64,000 nucleotides of DNA from Bacteroidales bacterium (GTDB lineage Bacteria > Bacteroidota > Bacteroidia > Bacteroidales > UBA932): the NCBI GenBank assembly GCA_017437755.1, contig JAFRXI010000031.1, positions 1 to 64,000 of the forward strand, in the 5' to 3' direction. This document shows positions 44,071-53,474 of the stretch, in pieces. Numbering within the stretch: the first letter of the stretch is position 1; the number at the start of each line of letters is the position of its first letter. The notes under the pieces were generated by a model. The model ran no database searches, was not told the origin of the DNA, and saw nothing but the letters and a program-made list of their open reading frames with translations. The position numbers and the translations under genes are program-made.

Positions 44071-44535
44071 CTACAGGGGCAGGCCGTAGCTGCGTTTTAT
44101 CTCGTTCATGACGAATGAGCTCTGGACCGAGCCAAGGCTGTCGATGGTGCCCAGGGTATTTATCAGGAAGTCGTTGTAATACTGCATGTCAGGAGCATAA
44201 ATCTTCAGCAGGTAGTCAAAATCGCCCGAGATATTGTAGCATTCGGCGACCTCCGGTATGTCCTTCACCCGGTCAACGAAATCGTTGGCGATTTCCTTAC
44301 CCATCCGGCGCAGGCGCACGCTGCAGAAAACAAGGAATCCCCGCCCCAGCTTGGCGGCGTCAAGGACAGCGGTGTAGCGGCGGATGAAGCCCTCCTTCTC
44401 GAGCCTGTGCAGGCGCTCGAAAACGGGGGTCGGGGAAAGATGGACCTTCAGGGCCAGGTCCTTGACGGTGATCCGGGCGTTCTCCTGCAGGACGCGCAGC
44501 ATCTGGATGTCGGTCTTGTCAAGCGTTTCAGTCAT
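44071..44535 (-). CDS. Lrp/AsnC-family transcription regulator
   Basis: The protein has 154 residues, the standard size. The N-terminal winged helix-turn-helix is LDKTDIQMLRVLQENARITV with LSPTPVFERLHRLEKEGFI. The C-terminal RAM domain (FVDRVKDIPEVAECYNISGD, then DYLLKIYAPDMQYYNDFL) would bind an amino acid and form octamers. It is divergent from metY with back-to-back promoters, so metY-cysK-cysE are its likely targets, possibly with methionine, cysteine or another amino acid as effector. Confidence 0.92.
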   Translation of the reverse strand: MTETLDKTDIQMLRVLQENARITVKDLALKVHLSPTPVFERLHRLEKEGFIRRYTAVLDAAKLGRGFLVFCSVRLRRMGKEIANDFVDRVKDIPEVAECYNISGDFDYLLKIYAPDMQYYNDFLINTLGTIDSLGSVQSSFVMNEIKRSYGLPL

Positions 44536-44601
44536 AGTGGATTACTCTGTTTGTGGCGGCTCCGCCTATATCACAATAAACACTTCGCCTACAATTTGAT
44601 G

Positions 44602-44632
44602 CAAATATAGATTAAAACACCAAATTTTCAAA
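44602..44632 (-). promoter_or_regulatory. Promoter of the Lrp-type regulator gene
   Basis: Read on the minus strand: TTTG (44632-44629), 19 nt, TATATTTG (44609-44602), a full match to the -7 consensus. The leader is about 60 nt, long enough for autoregulatory binding. Confidence 0.75.
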
Positions 44633-44636
44633 GATT

Positions 44637-44668
44637 CTTGTTTGAAACTTCCGGTACCCATAACTTTG
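44637..44668 (+). promoter_or_regulatory. Promoter of metY
   Basis: CTTG (44637-44640), 20 nt, TAACTTTG (44661-44668). It starts 4 nt from the -33 element of the divergent Lrp promoter, so one bound regulator could control both. Confidence 0.7.
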
Positions 44669-44689
44669 CAAGCAGAAAAACATACGATT

Positions 44690-45982
44690 ATGGCAGCACG
44701 GAAACTTCACTTCGAGACCCTTCAACTCCACGTAGGACAGGAGCATGCCGACCCTGCATCCGACGCCCGCGCGGTACCCATCTACCAGACGTCCTCCTAC
44801 GTTTTCCACAACAGCGAGCACGCCGCCGCACGCTTCGGCCTGACCGATCCCGGCAACATCTACAGCCGCCTCACCAACACCACGCAGGATATCCTGGAGC
44901 AGCGGATAGCCGCGCTTGAAGGCGGAGTGGGCGCCCTTGCAGTAGCCTCCGGCGCAGCCGCCATCACCTATTCCATCCTCAACATCACCCGCGCCGGCGA
45001 CCACGTGGTGGCGGCCAAGACCATCTACGGCGGCACCTACGACCTGCTGCAGCACACCCTCGTCCCCTACGGCATCTCCACCACCTTCGTCGACCCCGCC
45101 GACCTCGCCAATTTTGAAAAGGCGATACGCCCGGAGACCAGGCTGCTGTTTATCGAGACCTTCGGCAACCCCAACGGCAACGTCATCGACATTGAAAAGG
45201 TGGCGGAAATCGCCCATCGGCACAACATCCCCCTGGTGGTGGACAATACATTCGCCACGCCGTTCCTGCTACGTCCCATCGAGCACGGCGCCGACATCGT
45301 GGTACACTCCGCCACCAAGTTCATCGGCGGACACGGCACCACCATCGGCGGCGTCATCATCGACTCCGGCAAGTTCGACTGGAAAGCCTCCGGCAAATTC
45401 CCGCAGTTCACTGAGCCCGAACTGAGCTATCACGGGATCGTCTTTGCCGATGCCGTGGGCCCCGCCGCCTACATTACCCGCGCACGTGCGATCCTGCTCC
45501 GGGACACCGGCGCCACGCTCTCGCCCGTGAGCTGCTTCATTTTCCTCCAGGGGCTGGAAACCCTTTCGCTCAGGGTGGAGCGCCATGTAGCCAACGCGCT
45601 GAAAATCGTGGACTTCCTGTCAAGGCATCCGAAGGTTGCAAAGGTGAATCACCCCTGTCTTCCGGACCATCCCGACCATGGTACCTACCTCAAGTATTTC
45701 CCGAACGGGGGCGGATCCATCTTCACCTTCCAGATCAAGGGCGGGAAGGACGAGGCCTTCAGGTTCATAGATTCGCTGGAGATTTTCTCCCTCCTGGCCA
45801 ACGTGGCCGACGTAAAGTCCCTGGTCATCCACCCCGCCACCACCACGCATTCGCAACTTACGGAAGAGGAACTGACCGACCAGGGCATCTACCAGAGCAC
45901 CATCCGCCTGTCCATCGGCACAGAGCACGTGGATGACCTCATCGACGACCTGTCACAGGCCTTCGACAAGATTGTAGGATAA
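44690..45982 (+). CDS. metY: O-acetylhomoserine sulfhydrylase
   Basis: From the ATG at 44690 the protein has 430 residues, the usual size for this Cys/Met-metabolism PLP enzyme. The PLP lysine is Lys210 in [40 protein letters not shown] and [14 protein letters not shown] are further signatures. It replaces the acetyl group of O-acetylhomoserine with sulfide to give homocysteine. The extra frame back to 44642 lies before the promoter start point. cysK and cysE follow. Confidence 0.93.
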   Translation: MAARKLHFETLQLHVGQEHADPASDARAVPIYQTSSYVFHNSEHAAARFGLTDPGNIYSRLTNTTQDILEQRIAALEGGVGALAVASGAAAITYSILNITRAGDHVVAAKTIYGGTYDLLQHTLVPYGISTTFVDPADLANFEKAIRPETRLLFIETFGNPNGNVIDIEKVAEIAHRHNIPLVVDNTFATPFLLRPIEHGADIVVHSATKFIGGHGTTIGGVIIDSGKFDWKASGKFPQFTEPELSYHGIVFADAVGPAAYITRARAILLRDTGATLSPVSCFIFLQGLETLSLRVERHVANALKIVDFLSRHPKVAKVNHPCLPDHPDHGTYLKYFPNGGGSIFTFQIKGGKDEAFRFIDSLEIFSLLANVADVKSLVIHPATTTHSQLTEEELTDQGIYQSTIRLSIGTEHVDDLIDDLSQAFDKIVG

Positions 45983-46001
45983 TAAAATTCTTTAGGAAAG
46001 A

Positions 46002-46033
46002 GTTGTGTTTCTTGCGGGAAATCCTTTTATTTG
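46002..46033 (+). promoter_or_regulatory. Promoter of cysK
   Basis: GTTG (46002-46005), 20 nt, TTTATTTG (46026-46033). Transcription would begin near 46039, before the ATG at 46063. cysK-cysE can therefore be expressed apart from metY. Confidence 0.55.
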
Positions 46034-46062
46034 CATCAACACCAAAGCCCAGCTTGTCAAAT

Positions 46063-46998
46063 ATGATTTACGATTCACTTTCCCAACTGATCGGCAACAC
46101 GCCGCTCCTCAGAGTCACCGGCATGGAAGGCCAGGTGGCGGACCTCCTTCTGAAACTGGAATATTTCAATCCCGGCGGAAGCGTTAAGGACCGTATAGCC
46201 CTCGCCATGATAGAGGATGCGGAGGCCTCGGGTGTGCTGAAGCCCGGGGCGACAATAATCGAACCTACCAGCGGAAACACCGGTGTGGGCCTGGCCTGGG
46301 TGGGGGCGTCAAAAGGCTACCGGGTGGTCCTCACGATGCCGGAAACCATGAGCCAGGAGCGACGGAGCCTACTCAAAGCCCTTGGCGCACAATTGGTTCT
46401 GACTCCCGGAGCAGAAGGCATGAAGGGGGCTATCCGGAAGGCCGGCGAACTCCGCGATTCCATCCCCGGTGCCGTCATCCTGGGACAGTTCGATAATCCT
46501 GCCAATCCCGCCGCCCATGAGAGGACGACCGGCGAGGAAATATGGCGGGACACTGACGGGAAGGTCGACGTCTTTGTAGCCGGCGTGGGCACCGGAGGTA
46601 CCGTAAGCGGAACCGGAAAGGCCCTGAAGGCTCACAAACCGTCGGTCAGGGTGGTAGCAGTGGAACCGGCCACATCGGCCTTCCTTTCCACCGGGGTCGC
46701 CGGACCGCACAAGATACAGGGCATAGGTGCCGGTTTCCAACCTGCCACCTACGATCCGGCGGTGGTGGACGAAGTAATCCCCGTGGCCGACGAGGCCGCC
46801 GTCAGGGCCGGACGGGAACTGGCCGGAAAGATGGGTCTGCTGGTTGGCATAAGTTCCGGAGCGGCGTTCTCGGCTGCAGCGGCGCTGGCCAGGAAGCCGG
46901 AATATGCCGGAAAGACCATCGTCGCCCTCCTCCCCGATACCGGCGAGCGGTATCTGTCCACCATCCTTTTCGACACCGAAAACTATCCCGCAGTATAG
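46063..46998 (+). CDS. cysK: Cysteine synthase (O-acetylserine sulfhydrylase)
   Basis: From the ATG at 46063 the protein has 311 residues. The PLP lysine is Lys42 in [25 protein letters not shown] is the substrate loop, [16 protein letters not shown] the phosphate cup, and [14 protein letters not shown] the C-terminal motif. It makes cysteine from O-acetylserine and sulfide. A longer frame starts at 46003, but it lies in the promoter. cysE follows after 3 nt, which allows the cysteine synthase complex to form in step. Confidence 0.95.
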   Translation: MIYDSLSQLIGNTPLLRVTGMEGQVADLLLKLEYFNPGGSVKDRIALAMIEDAEASGVLKPGATIIEPTSGNTGVGLAWVGASKGYRVVLTMPETMSQERRSLLKALGAQLVLTPGAEGMKGAIRKAGELRDSIPGAVILGQFDNPANPAAHERTTGEEIWRDTDGKVDVFVAGVGTGGTVSGTGKALKAHKPSVRVVAVEPATSAFLSTGVAGPHKIQGIGAGFQPATYDPAVVDEVIPVADEAAVRAGRELAGKMGLLVGISSGAAFSAAAALARKPEYAGKTIVALLPDTGERYLSTILFDTENYPAV

Positions 46999-47001
46999 GC
47001 C

Positions 47002-47739
47002 ATGGCACTTTCCCTAAACCAGACCATCGCCCACCTCAAGGTGATGATGAACCATCTCAAGGACGTGGTCTTTCCCCAATACAGCGACGGGCAGGCCGGG
47101 TATGCCTCCCGCAGCATCCATTCAGAACTGGAAGCCGTGACGGACGCCGCCACGGCCTCCGCTTTCATGGAGAGGATCCCCCGGATCAGGGAACTCCTGG
47201 AAACCGACGTGGACGCGATAGCCCATAACGACCCGGCCGTCAAAAGCCTCCAGGAGATAGTATTCTGCTATCCGGCGGTCACGGCGATGATCTATTACCG
47301 TACGGCCCATGAACTGTACGGGCTGGGCGTACCGGTCATCCCCCGGATGCTCACGGAATATGCCCATTCCGCCACCGGGATCGACATCCATCCCGGTGCG
47401 GTCATCGGAGACCATTTCGCCATCGACCACGGAACCGGCATCGTCATCGGAGAAACCGCAGTGATCGGCTCTCATGTAACCATGTATCAGGGAGTTACAC
47501 TGGGGGCCAGGAACTTCTCATACGATGCGCAGGGCCTGCCCCGGAACATCCCCCGCCATCCCATCCTGGAGGACGGCGTGACTGTCTATTCCAACGCCTC
47601 CATCCTGGGACGCGTCACAATAGGCCGGAACTCGGTCATCGGCGGCAACGTCTGGCTGACCCGGTCCGTTCCCGCCAATTCCCGCATCCTCCAGGGGAAG
47701 CCGCAGGAAACCACCTTCACGGACGGTGCTGGAATCTGA
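47002..47739 (+). CDS. cysE: Serine O-acetyltransferase
   Basis: The protein has 245 residues. The left-handed beta-helix of the hexapeptide acyltransferase family is clear (IDIHPGAVIGDHFAIDHGTG, IVIGETAVIGSHVTMYQGVT). Catalytic-type His residues lie in AIDHGTG and in the preceding EYAHSATGID. The N-terminal helical domain is of the EpsC/SAT kind. The C terminus ends in GAGI; a terminal Ile is typical, because SAT inserts its tail into the CysK active site. That supports a complex with the adjacent cysK product. Confidence 0.94.
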   Translation: MALSLNQTIAHLKVMMNHLKDVVFPQYSDGQAGYASRSIHSELEAVTDAATASAFMERIPRIRELLETDVDAIAHNDPAVKSLQEIVFCYPAVTAMIYYRTAHELYGLGVPVIPRMLTEYAHSATGIDIHPGAVIGDHFAIDHGTGIVIGETAVIGSHVTMYQGVTLGARNFSYDAQGLPRNIPRHPILEDGVTVYSNASILGRVTIGRNSVIGGNVWLTRSVPANSRILQGKPQETTFTDGAGI

Positions 47740-47752
47740 AAAATGCTCATCC

Positions 47753-48244
47753 ATGATACGATTTGCCGCCATCTGCGCCGTTTCGCTTTTTGCCCCCTTC
47801 TGCCTGGCCTGCTCCCGGCAGGACAACCCAAAGGGAGCACTCCTTTCATATGAGTATCGATACAATGGTTCCATGAGCCGATCCGGCCTGTACTACAAGG
47901 TGGAGCGTACAGAGGAAGGCATCCGGATTACCTTTTCCGACCAGGGCTCCTGGGGCGTGAAAAGGGTGTACTCAGGCCCGGACGATGCCCTGGACACCAT
48001 TGCAAGGAAGGCGGCCTGGGGAAAACTGAAAAGGATGAAGGAAAGATACAAGACCCCCTTCCACGTCCTGGACGGCTGGGACTGGAGCGTTCATCTCCGC
48101 TATGAGTCCGGCCGCATCTCATCCGGCGGATATATGTCCAGGCCTCCCAAGGCCCAGACGGACGCCATAGAGGGGATCAACGCATACATAGGGACCCTCC
48201 TCACAGAAGAAAACATCCTGGGAACGGCCTCCCCTGAGGATTGA
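47753..48244 (+). CDS. Lipoprotein of unknown function (163 aa)
   Basis: From the ATG at 47753 the signal peptide is RFAAICAVSLFAPFCLAC (Cys20). The mature part is a single small alpha/beta domain (LLSYEYRYNGSMSRSGLYYK, ALDTIARKAAWGKLKRM, WDWSVHLRYESGRISSGGYM). It starts 13 nt after cysE and may be co-transcribed with it. I do not recognise the family. Confidence 0.7.
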   Translation: MIRFAAICAVSLFAPFCLACSRQDNPKGALLSYEYRYNGSMSRSGLYYKVERTEEGIRITFSDQGSWGVKRVYSGPDDALDTIARKAAWGKLKRMKERYKTPFHVLDGWDWSVHLRYESGRISSGGYMSRPPKAQTDAIEGINAYIGTLLTEENILGTASPED

Positions 48245-48275
48245 AACAGGCGGCTGATTCCCTAATCGAAGACAG

Positions 48276-50267
48276 ATGACCCAAAAGAAATACAGACACC
48301 TCAGAGAGGAAGAGATATCGCTCCTGCAGAGGCAGGGGTGCGAGTCGGATAACTGGGAAGACGTGTTTTTCAGCGGTGAAGACGACTCTTCGCTGTCCCG
48401 TATCCGAAACGTGGTTTTCAGCGGCACGGTCCGCTTCGGCCGCTTCAGCGGCACGTTCAGCCTTCCGGGCGGCATGGTCAAGAAGGCCGGGATGCGGGAT
48501 GTATCCCTCCATAACGTCACGGTTGGGGAAGATTGCTGCATAGAGAACATACGGGGCTATATCGCCGGATATGAAATCGGGGACGGAACCCTCATCGAGA
48601 ATGTCGACGCCCTGGTGACCGAACCGGCGTCGCGCTTTGGAAACGGGGTGGAGGTTGCCGTACTCAATGAGACCGGCGGACGCGAGGTAATCATCACCGA
48701 CGTCCTGAGCGCCCAGACCGCCTACCTGATGGCCATGTACCGCCATCGTCCCGTGCTCACGGAAAAGTTCCGCAGGATGGCCCTGGATTACGCCGAGTCA
48801 AAGCGCAGCGACACCGGGCGCATCGGCAGCGGCGTGGTCATCCGCAATGCCGGAATGATCACCTCGGTCAACATAGGGGACAACAGCTCCGTAATCGGCG
48901 CCGGACGCCTTCACAACGGCAGCATCAACAGCAATTCCGCAGCGCCGGTCACAATAGGCTACGGGGTTGTGGCCGAGGACTTTATCATCTGCAGCGGCAG
49001 CCGTGTGGAGGACAACACCACCATCACCCGGTGCTTCGTGGGCCAGTCCTGTATCCTCGGCCACGGATACAGTGCCTCCGACTCCCTCTTCTTCTCAAAC
49101 TGCCAGGGAGAGAACGGAGAGGCCTGCGCGATCTTTGCCGGTCCGTTCACGGTGACACACCATAAATCCACCCTCCTGATTGCCGGAATGTTCTCTTTCA
49201 TGAATGCGGGGAGCGGCTCCAACCAGAGCAATCACATGTATAAGCTCGGCCCCATCCATCAGGGCATCCTGGAGCGCGGCGCCAAAACGGCATCGGATTC
49301 ATACATCCTCTGGCCGTCCCGCGTTGGGGCGTTCTCTCTGGTGATGGGGCGTCACGTAACCCATTCCGACACCACTTCCCTGCCGTTTTCATACCTTATC
49401 GAGCAGAAGAATGAGACCTATCTGGTCCCGGGCGTAAATCTCCGCAGCGTGGGTACCATACGCGACGCCCAGAAATGGCCCAGACGCGACAACCGGACGG
49501 ATCCACACAAACTGGACATCATCAATTTCAACCTGCTGAGCCCCTATACCATCCAGAAGATGTTCAAGGGCATCCAGCTGCTGAAGAACCTTCAGTATGC
49601 TTCAGGCTTGCTTTCCGAAGAATACGCCTACCACAGCACCAAGATCCGGAACCGGTCGCTGGTCAAGGGTATCGGCTACTATGAGATGGCCATCACCAAG
49701 TTCCTGGGGAATTCCCTCATCAGCCGCCTCGGCAACAGAACCTATTCCTCGGACGAACAGCTCCGCGCCGCGCTCGCTCCGGACTCTCCCGTGGGATCCG
49801 GCAGATGGGCCGATGTCAGCGGCCTGATCGCCCCCAAAACGGAAATCACGGCGCTGATGAATGCGGTGGAACAGGGGGAAATCGACTCCGTGGATGCCGT
49901 CAATGCCGCCTTCCGCAAGATGCACGAGCACTACTACTCCTATGAATGGACTTGGGCGTACGACCGCTTTGCGGAATTCTTTGGCGTAGACCCCGCCAGG
50001 ATGACCCGCAGCGACGCCGTGGATATCATCCGCAAATGGCAGACGGCCGTCATCGACCTGGACAGGATGCTTTATGAAGATGCCCGGAAGGAGTTCTCCC
50101 TCGCTTCAATGACCGGATTCGGCGCCGACGGCTCCAGGGAAATCAAGGAAAAGGATTTTGGAAACGTGCGGGGCGATTTTGAGAGCAATTCCTTCGTCCG
50201 TGCCGTCCTCAACCACATAGAGGTCAAGCGTGCCCTTGGCGACGACGCCATCTCCCGCCTGCAGTAG
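48276..50267 (+). CDS. DUF4954-family protein with left-handed beta-helix
   Basis: The protein has 663 residues. It opens RHLREEEISLLQRQGCESDN WEDVFF (typical DUF4954 start). Residues 40-330 show hexapeptide-like turns (SLHNVTVGEDCCIENI, GSGVVIRNAGMITSVNIGDN, VEDNTTITRCFVGQSCILGH). TVTHHKSTLLIAGMFSFMNA and NQSNHMYKLGPIHQGILERG are conserved-looking blocks. A helical C-terminal half follows (YYSYEWTWAYDRFAEFFGVD). It is cytoplasmic. Hexapeptide proteins are often acyl- or nucleotidyl-transferases, but no activity is established for this family. Confidence 0.85.
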   Translation: MTQKKYRHLREEEISLLQRQGCESDNWEDVFFSGEDDSSLSRIRNVVFSGTVRFGRFSGTFSLPGGMVKKAGMRDVSLHNVTVGEDCCIENIRGYIAGYEIGDGTLIENVDALVTEPASRFGNGVEVAVLNETGGREVIITDVLSAQTAYLMAMYRHRPVLTEKFRRMALDYAESKRSDTGRIGSGVVIRNAGMITSVNIGDNSSVIGAGRLHNGSINSNSAAPVTIGYGVVAEDFIICSGSRVEDNTTITRCFVGQSCILGHGYSASDSLFFSNCQGENGEACAIFAGPFTVTHHKSTLLIAGMFSFMNAGSGSNQSNHMYKLGPIHQGILERGAKTASDSYILWPSRVGAFSLVMGRHVTHSDTTSLPFSYLIEQKNETYLVPGVNLRSVGTIRDAQKWPRRDNRTDPHKLDIINFNLLSPYTIQKMFKGIQLLKNLQYASGLLSEEYAYHSTKIRNRSLVKGIGYYEMAITKFLGNSLISRLGNRTYSSDEQLRAALAPDSPVGSGRWADVSGLIAPKTEITALMNAVEQGEIDSVDAVNAAFRKMHEHYYSYEWTWAYDRFAEFFGVDPARMTRSDAVDIIRKWQTAVIDLDRMLYEDARKEFSLASMTGFGADGSREIKEKDFGNVRGDFESNSFVRAVLNHIEVKRALGDDAISRLQ

Positions 50268-50318
50268 GCCCGGCGCAGGGAGAACAGGGGCCGGTTCAAA
50301 CCCCAAAGGACGTTCAAG

Positions 50319-50410
50319 GTGCTTATAGGGGTCCAGGAAAGTGACAGGGTATAAGCATTTTGGGCCTTTTTTGCTTATAGGGGTCCACTGAAACTACAGG
50401 GTATCGTCAC
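50319..50410 (+). repeat. 92-bp dispersed repeat, copy 1
   Basis: This is one of four copies of exactly 92 bp in the same orientation (others at 52137, 61356 and 62598). The unit starts GTGCTTATAGGGGTCCA and ends GGGTATCGTCAC. It holds two similar halves, each GCTTATAGGGGTCCA then ACAGGGTAT, separated by a TTTTGGGCCTTTTTT centre. This copy lies between convergent genes and is the most divergent in its first half. Confidence 0.9.
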
Positions 50411-50430
50411 TTGGGCTGAAAAAAATCGAA

Positions 50431-52116
50431 TCAACTCCCGCAGACCTTCAGGTCCGTGATGTCCAGCCAGCCGGAATCGTTCTTGGGAGAGTATCTGTTG
50501 CAGAAGAACCCCCACCGGGCGCCAATCCAGCGTCCGGGCCGGGCCGTGAATTCCCTTCCGGCAGGCATCCAGGAACTGCCGTCAGTGCTATAGGAGAAGC
50601 GGCATACCGCATCGGGCACATCGCCTTCCACAGGGCGCGGGAACACCTCCAGCTTCACCCACAAACCGGCCTCCTGCGCATCCTGGTAATTGACAGCCGG
50701 CACGTTCAGGGATTCATGCACATGCGAGACCGGGCATGACGTATAAGGCAGTAAGCATAGCAGGGACGCATTTTCTTCCGTTTCCTTTGAAGCGCCCGTA
50801 CATTCGATAAAGCGGAGCGCTGCGCCGTCCTCTGTGTCTGTAACAATAAGACCGGAATAATCATCCCCCGTCACCACAAAACCGGCGGTCTCTCCCCGCC
50901 CGCTCAGCTGCGGATTAGGGTGGAAACAAAGACGCGCCGTAACCGTAAAGGATTCCGCCGGAAATTTCTGCTGGAGCAGGTTCGGGCAATCGCGAAGGCT
51001 GGTTAAGGGCCGGTCGTGCGCAACGGAGTAGAGGCGTACGCCGCCGTCGGGCAGGGCCATGTGCCAGAAGGGGCTAGGAACAGCCGGATACTGCCATGCC
51101 AGGGACAGGCCATAAGGTCCCGCGCAGGCTGATTCCGCCATGGAAGGGGCCGCTCCGATCCTGCCGCCTGCAACCGGCTGCCCAATGCCGTCGCCGTCGG
51201 GATCTTCGCCGATGAGCGGCCAACCGTCGGAAAGCCAGCGCAAGGGCTGAAGATGGACGATCCGGCCATACGCGCCCTTGTCCTGGAAATGCAGGAACCA
51301 GTTGGAGCCGTCGGGAGCCGATACCCAGCCGCCCTGGTGCGGGCCGTTGACGGTACCATGGGCCCAGGCCATGACGATGCGTTCCTCCCATGGACCATAG
51401 GGATCCCGGGAGCGCAGTACCGTCTGCCAGCCGGTCGCCACCCCGCCGGCCGGACAGAAGATGTAGTACCAGCCGTCTCGCTTGTAAAACTTGGTCCCCT
51501 CTATGGTCGGCTGGGTCATGTGCCCGTCATAAACGATACGGGAAGGGCCCTCCAGATGCGTCCCGTCGGCACTCAGGGGCGCTACGAAGATGACGCTCTT
51601 GAGCCCGGCGCGCGAGCCGGCGAGGCCATGGGAGAGCCAGGCCCGGCCGTCATCGTCCCAAAGGGGACACGGATCGATAAACCCCTTCTGCCGGACAACC
51701 CATACGGGCGCTTCCCACGGGCCGGAAGGGTCCTGGGTGCGCACCATAAAGATGCCACGGTCGGGGTCACCCACGTAGATGTAGAACCATCCGTCATGGT
51801 AGCGGATAGCCGGCGCCCAGACGGCCTCGCCGTGACGGACGACAGTGCGGAAGTCGTCACCGGAGCCATCACACGGGTAGTCTGTAAGGGCGGCTCCCGT
51901 CTGCTCCCAATGCACCAGGTCCCGGGAATGAAGGATCGGAAGTCCCGGGAAGTGATTGAAGGACGAAGCCGTCATATAATAGTCCTCCCCTACCCGGATC
52001 GCATCAGGATCCGAATAGTCAAGGTGAAGGACCGGGTTGGAATATTCGATTGAATTTTCCGTATTCCCGCACGAGCAGTACAACGCCGCCATCAGGAGCC
52101 AAATAAGTCTTTTCAT
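50431..52116 (-). CDS. GH43-family glycoside hydrolase, lipoprotein
   Basis: The protein has 561 residues with a lipobox ending CSC (Cys14 or Cys16). Residues 25-320 are the five-bladed propeller with GH43 catalytic acids: Asp36 (LDYSDPDAIRVGEDYYM), the middle Asp in KGFIDPCPLWDDDGRAWLSH, and the Glu in MTQPTIEGTKFYKRDGWYYI. Residues 350-561 are a concanavalin-like GH43_C2 domain (FPAESFTVTARLCFHPNPQ, LDITDLKVCG). Such enzymes are beta-xylosidases or alpha-L-arabinofuranosidases. It stands alone, bracketed by two 92-bp repeats, without a susCD pair. Confidence 0.92.
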   Translation of the reverse strand: MKRLIWLLMAALYCSCGNTENSIEYSNPVLHLDYSDPDAIRVGEDYYMTASSFNHFPGLPILHSRDLVHWEQTGAALTDYPCDGSGDDFRTVVRHGEAVWAPAIRYHDGWFYIYVGDPDRGIFMVRTQDPSGPWEAPVWVVRQKGFIDPCPLWDDDGRAWLSHGLAGSRAGLKSVIFVAPLSADGTHLEGPSRIVYDGHMTQPTIEGTKFYKRDGWYYIFCPAGGVATGWQTVLRSRDPYGPWEERIVMAWAHGTVNGPHQGGWVSAPDGSNWFLHFQDKGAYGRIVHLQPLRWLSDGWPLIGEDPDGDGIGQPVAGGRIGAAPSMAESACAGPYGLSLAWQYPAVPSPFWHMALPDGGVRLYSVAHDRPLTSLRDCPNLLQQKFPAESFTVTARLCFHPNPQLSGRGETAGFVVTGDDYSGLIVTDTEDGAALRFIECTGASKETEENASLLCLLPYTSCPVSHVHESLNVPAVNYQDAQEAGLWVKLEVFPRPVEGDVPDAVCRFSYSTDGSSWMPAGREFTARPGRWIGARWGFFCNRYSPKNDSGWLDITDLKVCGS

Positions 52117-52136
52117 CTGTCGTGAAACTATCGTTA

Positions 52137-52228
52137 GTGCTTATAGGGGTCCACTGAAGATACAGGGTATAAGCATTTCGGGCCTTTTTTGCTTATAGGG
52201 GTCCATTGAAACTACAGGGTATCGTCAC
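52137..52228 (+). repeat. 92-bp dispersed repeat, copy 2
   Basis: Same unit and orientation as copy 1. It lies 20 nt upstream of the GH43 start and 9 nt from the stop of the next minus-strand gene, so it fills nearly the whole intergenic space and may contain the GH43 promoter region. Confidence 0.9.
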
Positions 52229-52237
52229 TCGGAGCTG

Positions 52238-52474
52238 TTATTGATTCTCCTCAAAGAACTTTTTCAGCTTCTCGTTCCGGAGGATGGCGTCGTGGTAGCG
52301 GGGACGGAACTCGGCGAACTCTTCAAGCGTCCACCCTTTGGGGAAGCCATCCGGCAGGGGGCGCTCGTAGGTCCCGCCCATCGAATTGCCAGCGGAAATC
52401 CCCGGGCAGAAGTCTTCATACTCCAGATAGGGTTCACCATTGGAGCGGAATCTAAGAGTGAGCTTTGTATTCAT
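52238..52474 (-). CDS. Small protein of unknown function (78 aa)
   Basis: From the ATG at 52474 the protein reads MNTKLTLRFRSNGEPYLEYE, then DFCPGISAGNSMGGTYERPL and a charged helical end (FRPRYHDAILRNEKLKKFFE). A longer frame to 52531 is possible but less likely. No signal peptide or known domain is seen. It lies downstream of the last fimbrillin gene (84 nt), so it may be the tail of that operon. Confidence 0.55.
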   Translation of the reverse strand: MNTKLTLRFRSNGEPYLEYEDFCPGISAGNSMGGTYERPLPDGFPKGWTLEEFAEFRPRYHDAILRNEKLKKFFEENQ

Positions 52475-52558
52475 ATGATACTCTTCCGAATGGAACCATC
52501 CGATCTCTATGTCGCAATGAGCAGGGAGCATACTGTAATACGGGAGTTAAAGTTGATA

Positions 52559-53467
52559 TTAAGGTTCAGCTATTGCCGCCTCCCCGTCCTCCAGGCTGGC
52601 GCCGGCCGTCCAGTCGGCGATATTGACGGCGGCCAGTTCCAGGGCCTCGCGACCCACTATGAGGCCGAGAGTGGTAATCTTGCCGGAGGCCAGGGGAATA
52701 TCTTCCGCAGACTCATATATATATTCCTTTCCCGCAATGGTGACGGTAACCTTTCGAACGCCCTTTTGCGGGACCTGCAAACCGCTGAAACCCAGCGCGT
52801 AACCTTCGGGGGCAGAGGCTGCGGGGATGCTCACTGCACCGGCGTCTCCGGTGGCCGTGACACCTTTTGTGAGATAATCCACGGTGGCGGCCGACTTTGC
52901 ATAAGCGGTGACGCCGCTCACCGACGGCGTGGCGTCCCACTGGCTGCGGAACTTCAGGTTCACCACCATCTTTGCCATCATATGGTCGAAGGTCAGGGTT
53001 ACGGGGTTGCCCTGCGCCTTGAGCCCCGAGAGGTTCGTCGCCACAAGCAGGTCGCCTGCCTCATAGTCCGCAGGATTCAGCATGAAGGAATCAGCCGCAG
53101 GGTCAGAAACGTTCCGTGCCGGATAAATCCCCAGGAAATAATGGGGAGTAACCATATCGGCCCAGAGCATCCGGGTCGCCGGAGTCCATTTCCCGTCGGA
53201 GCCGAGGGTATTGTCAACCCCGTCCACCACCCTCGAAGCAGGTATGACGCTGGCGGAACCGGTCCAGGCATAAAGGGTTATCCGGTCGCCGGTCTCAAAG
53301 ACAGCCTCATTGCCGGTGGTGGCCACTTTGGTCATCCCATAGATTTCCGCCCTGATGGCGATAGTCTTGTCACCTGGCGCGGGGGCGGCATCCTCCCTGC
53401 CGCACGCAGCAAGGACGGACAGGCCCAAAACAGTAAGTGTCAATAATTCAGCCGTATTCATATTCAT
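52559..53467 (-). CDS. Fimbrillin-family lipoprotein (short)
   Basis: From the ATG at 53467 the protein has 302 residues with lipobox LAAC (Cys22). One fimbrillin domain fills it: TKVATTGNEAVFETGDRITL, YAWTGSASVIPASRVVDGV, HYFLGIYPARNVSDPAADSF, LTFDHMMAKMVVNLKFRSQW and ATVDYLTKGVTATGDAGAV. These blocks recur almost unchanged in the next two genes, so it is the minimal member of a local paralogue series. It could be a pilus stalk or accessory subunit, exported as a lipoprotein and processed by an Arg/Lys-type protease as in Fim/Mfa pili. Confidence 0.82.
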   Translation of the reverse strand: MNMNTAELLTLTVLGLSVLAACGREDAAPAPGDKTIAIRAEIYGMTKVATTGNEAVFETGDRITLYAWTGSASVIPASRVVDGVDNTLGSDGKWTPATRMLWADMVTPHYFLGIYPARNVSDPAADSFMLNPADYEAGDLLVATNLSGLKAQGNPVTLTFDHMMAKMVVNLKFRSQWDATPSVSGVTAYAKSAATVDYLTKGVTATGDAGAVSIPAASAPEGYALGFSGLQVPQKGVRKVTVTIAGKEYIYESAEDIPLASGKITTLGLIVGREALELAAVNIADWTAGASLEDGEAAIAEP

Positions 53468-53474
53468 AGTATTT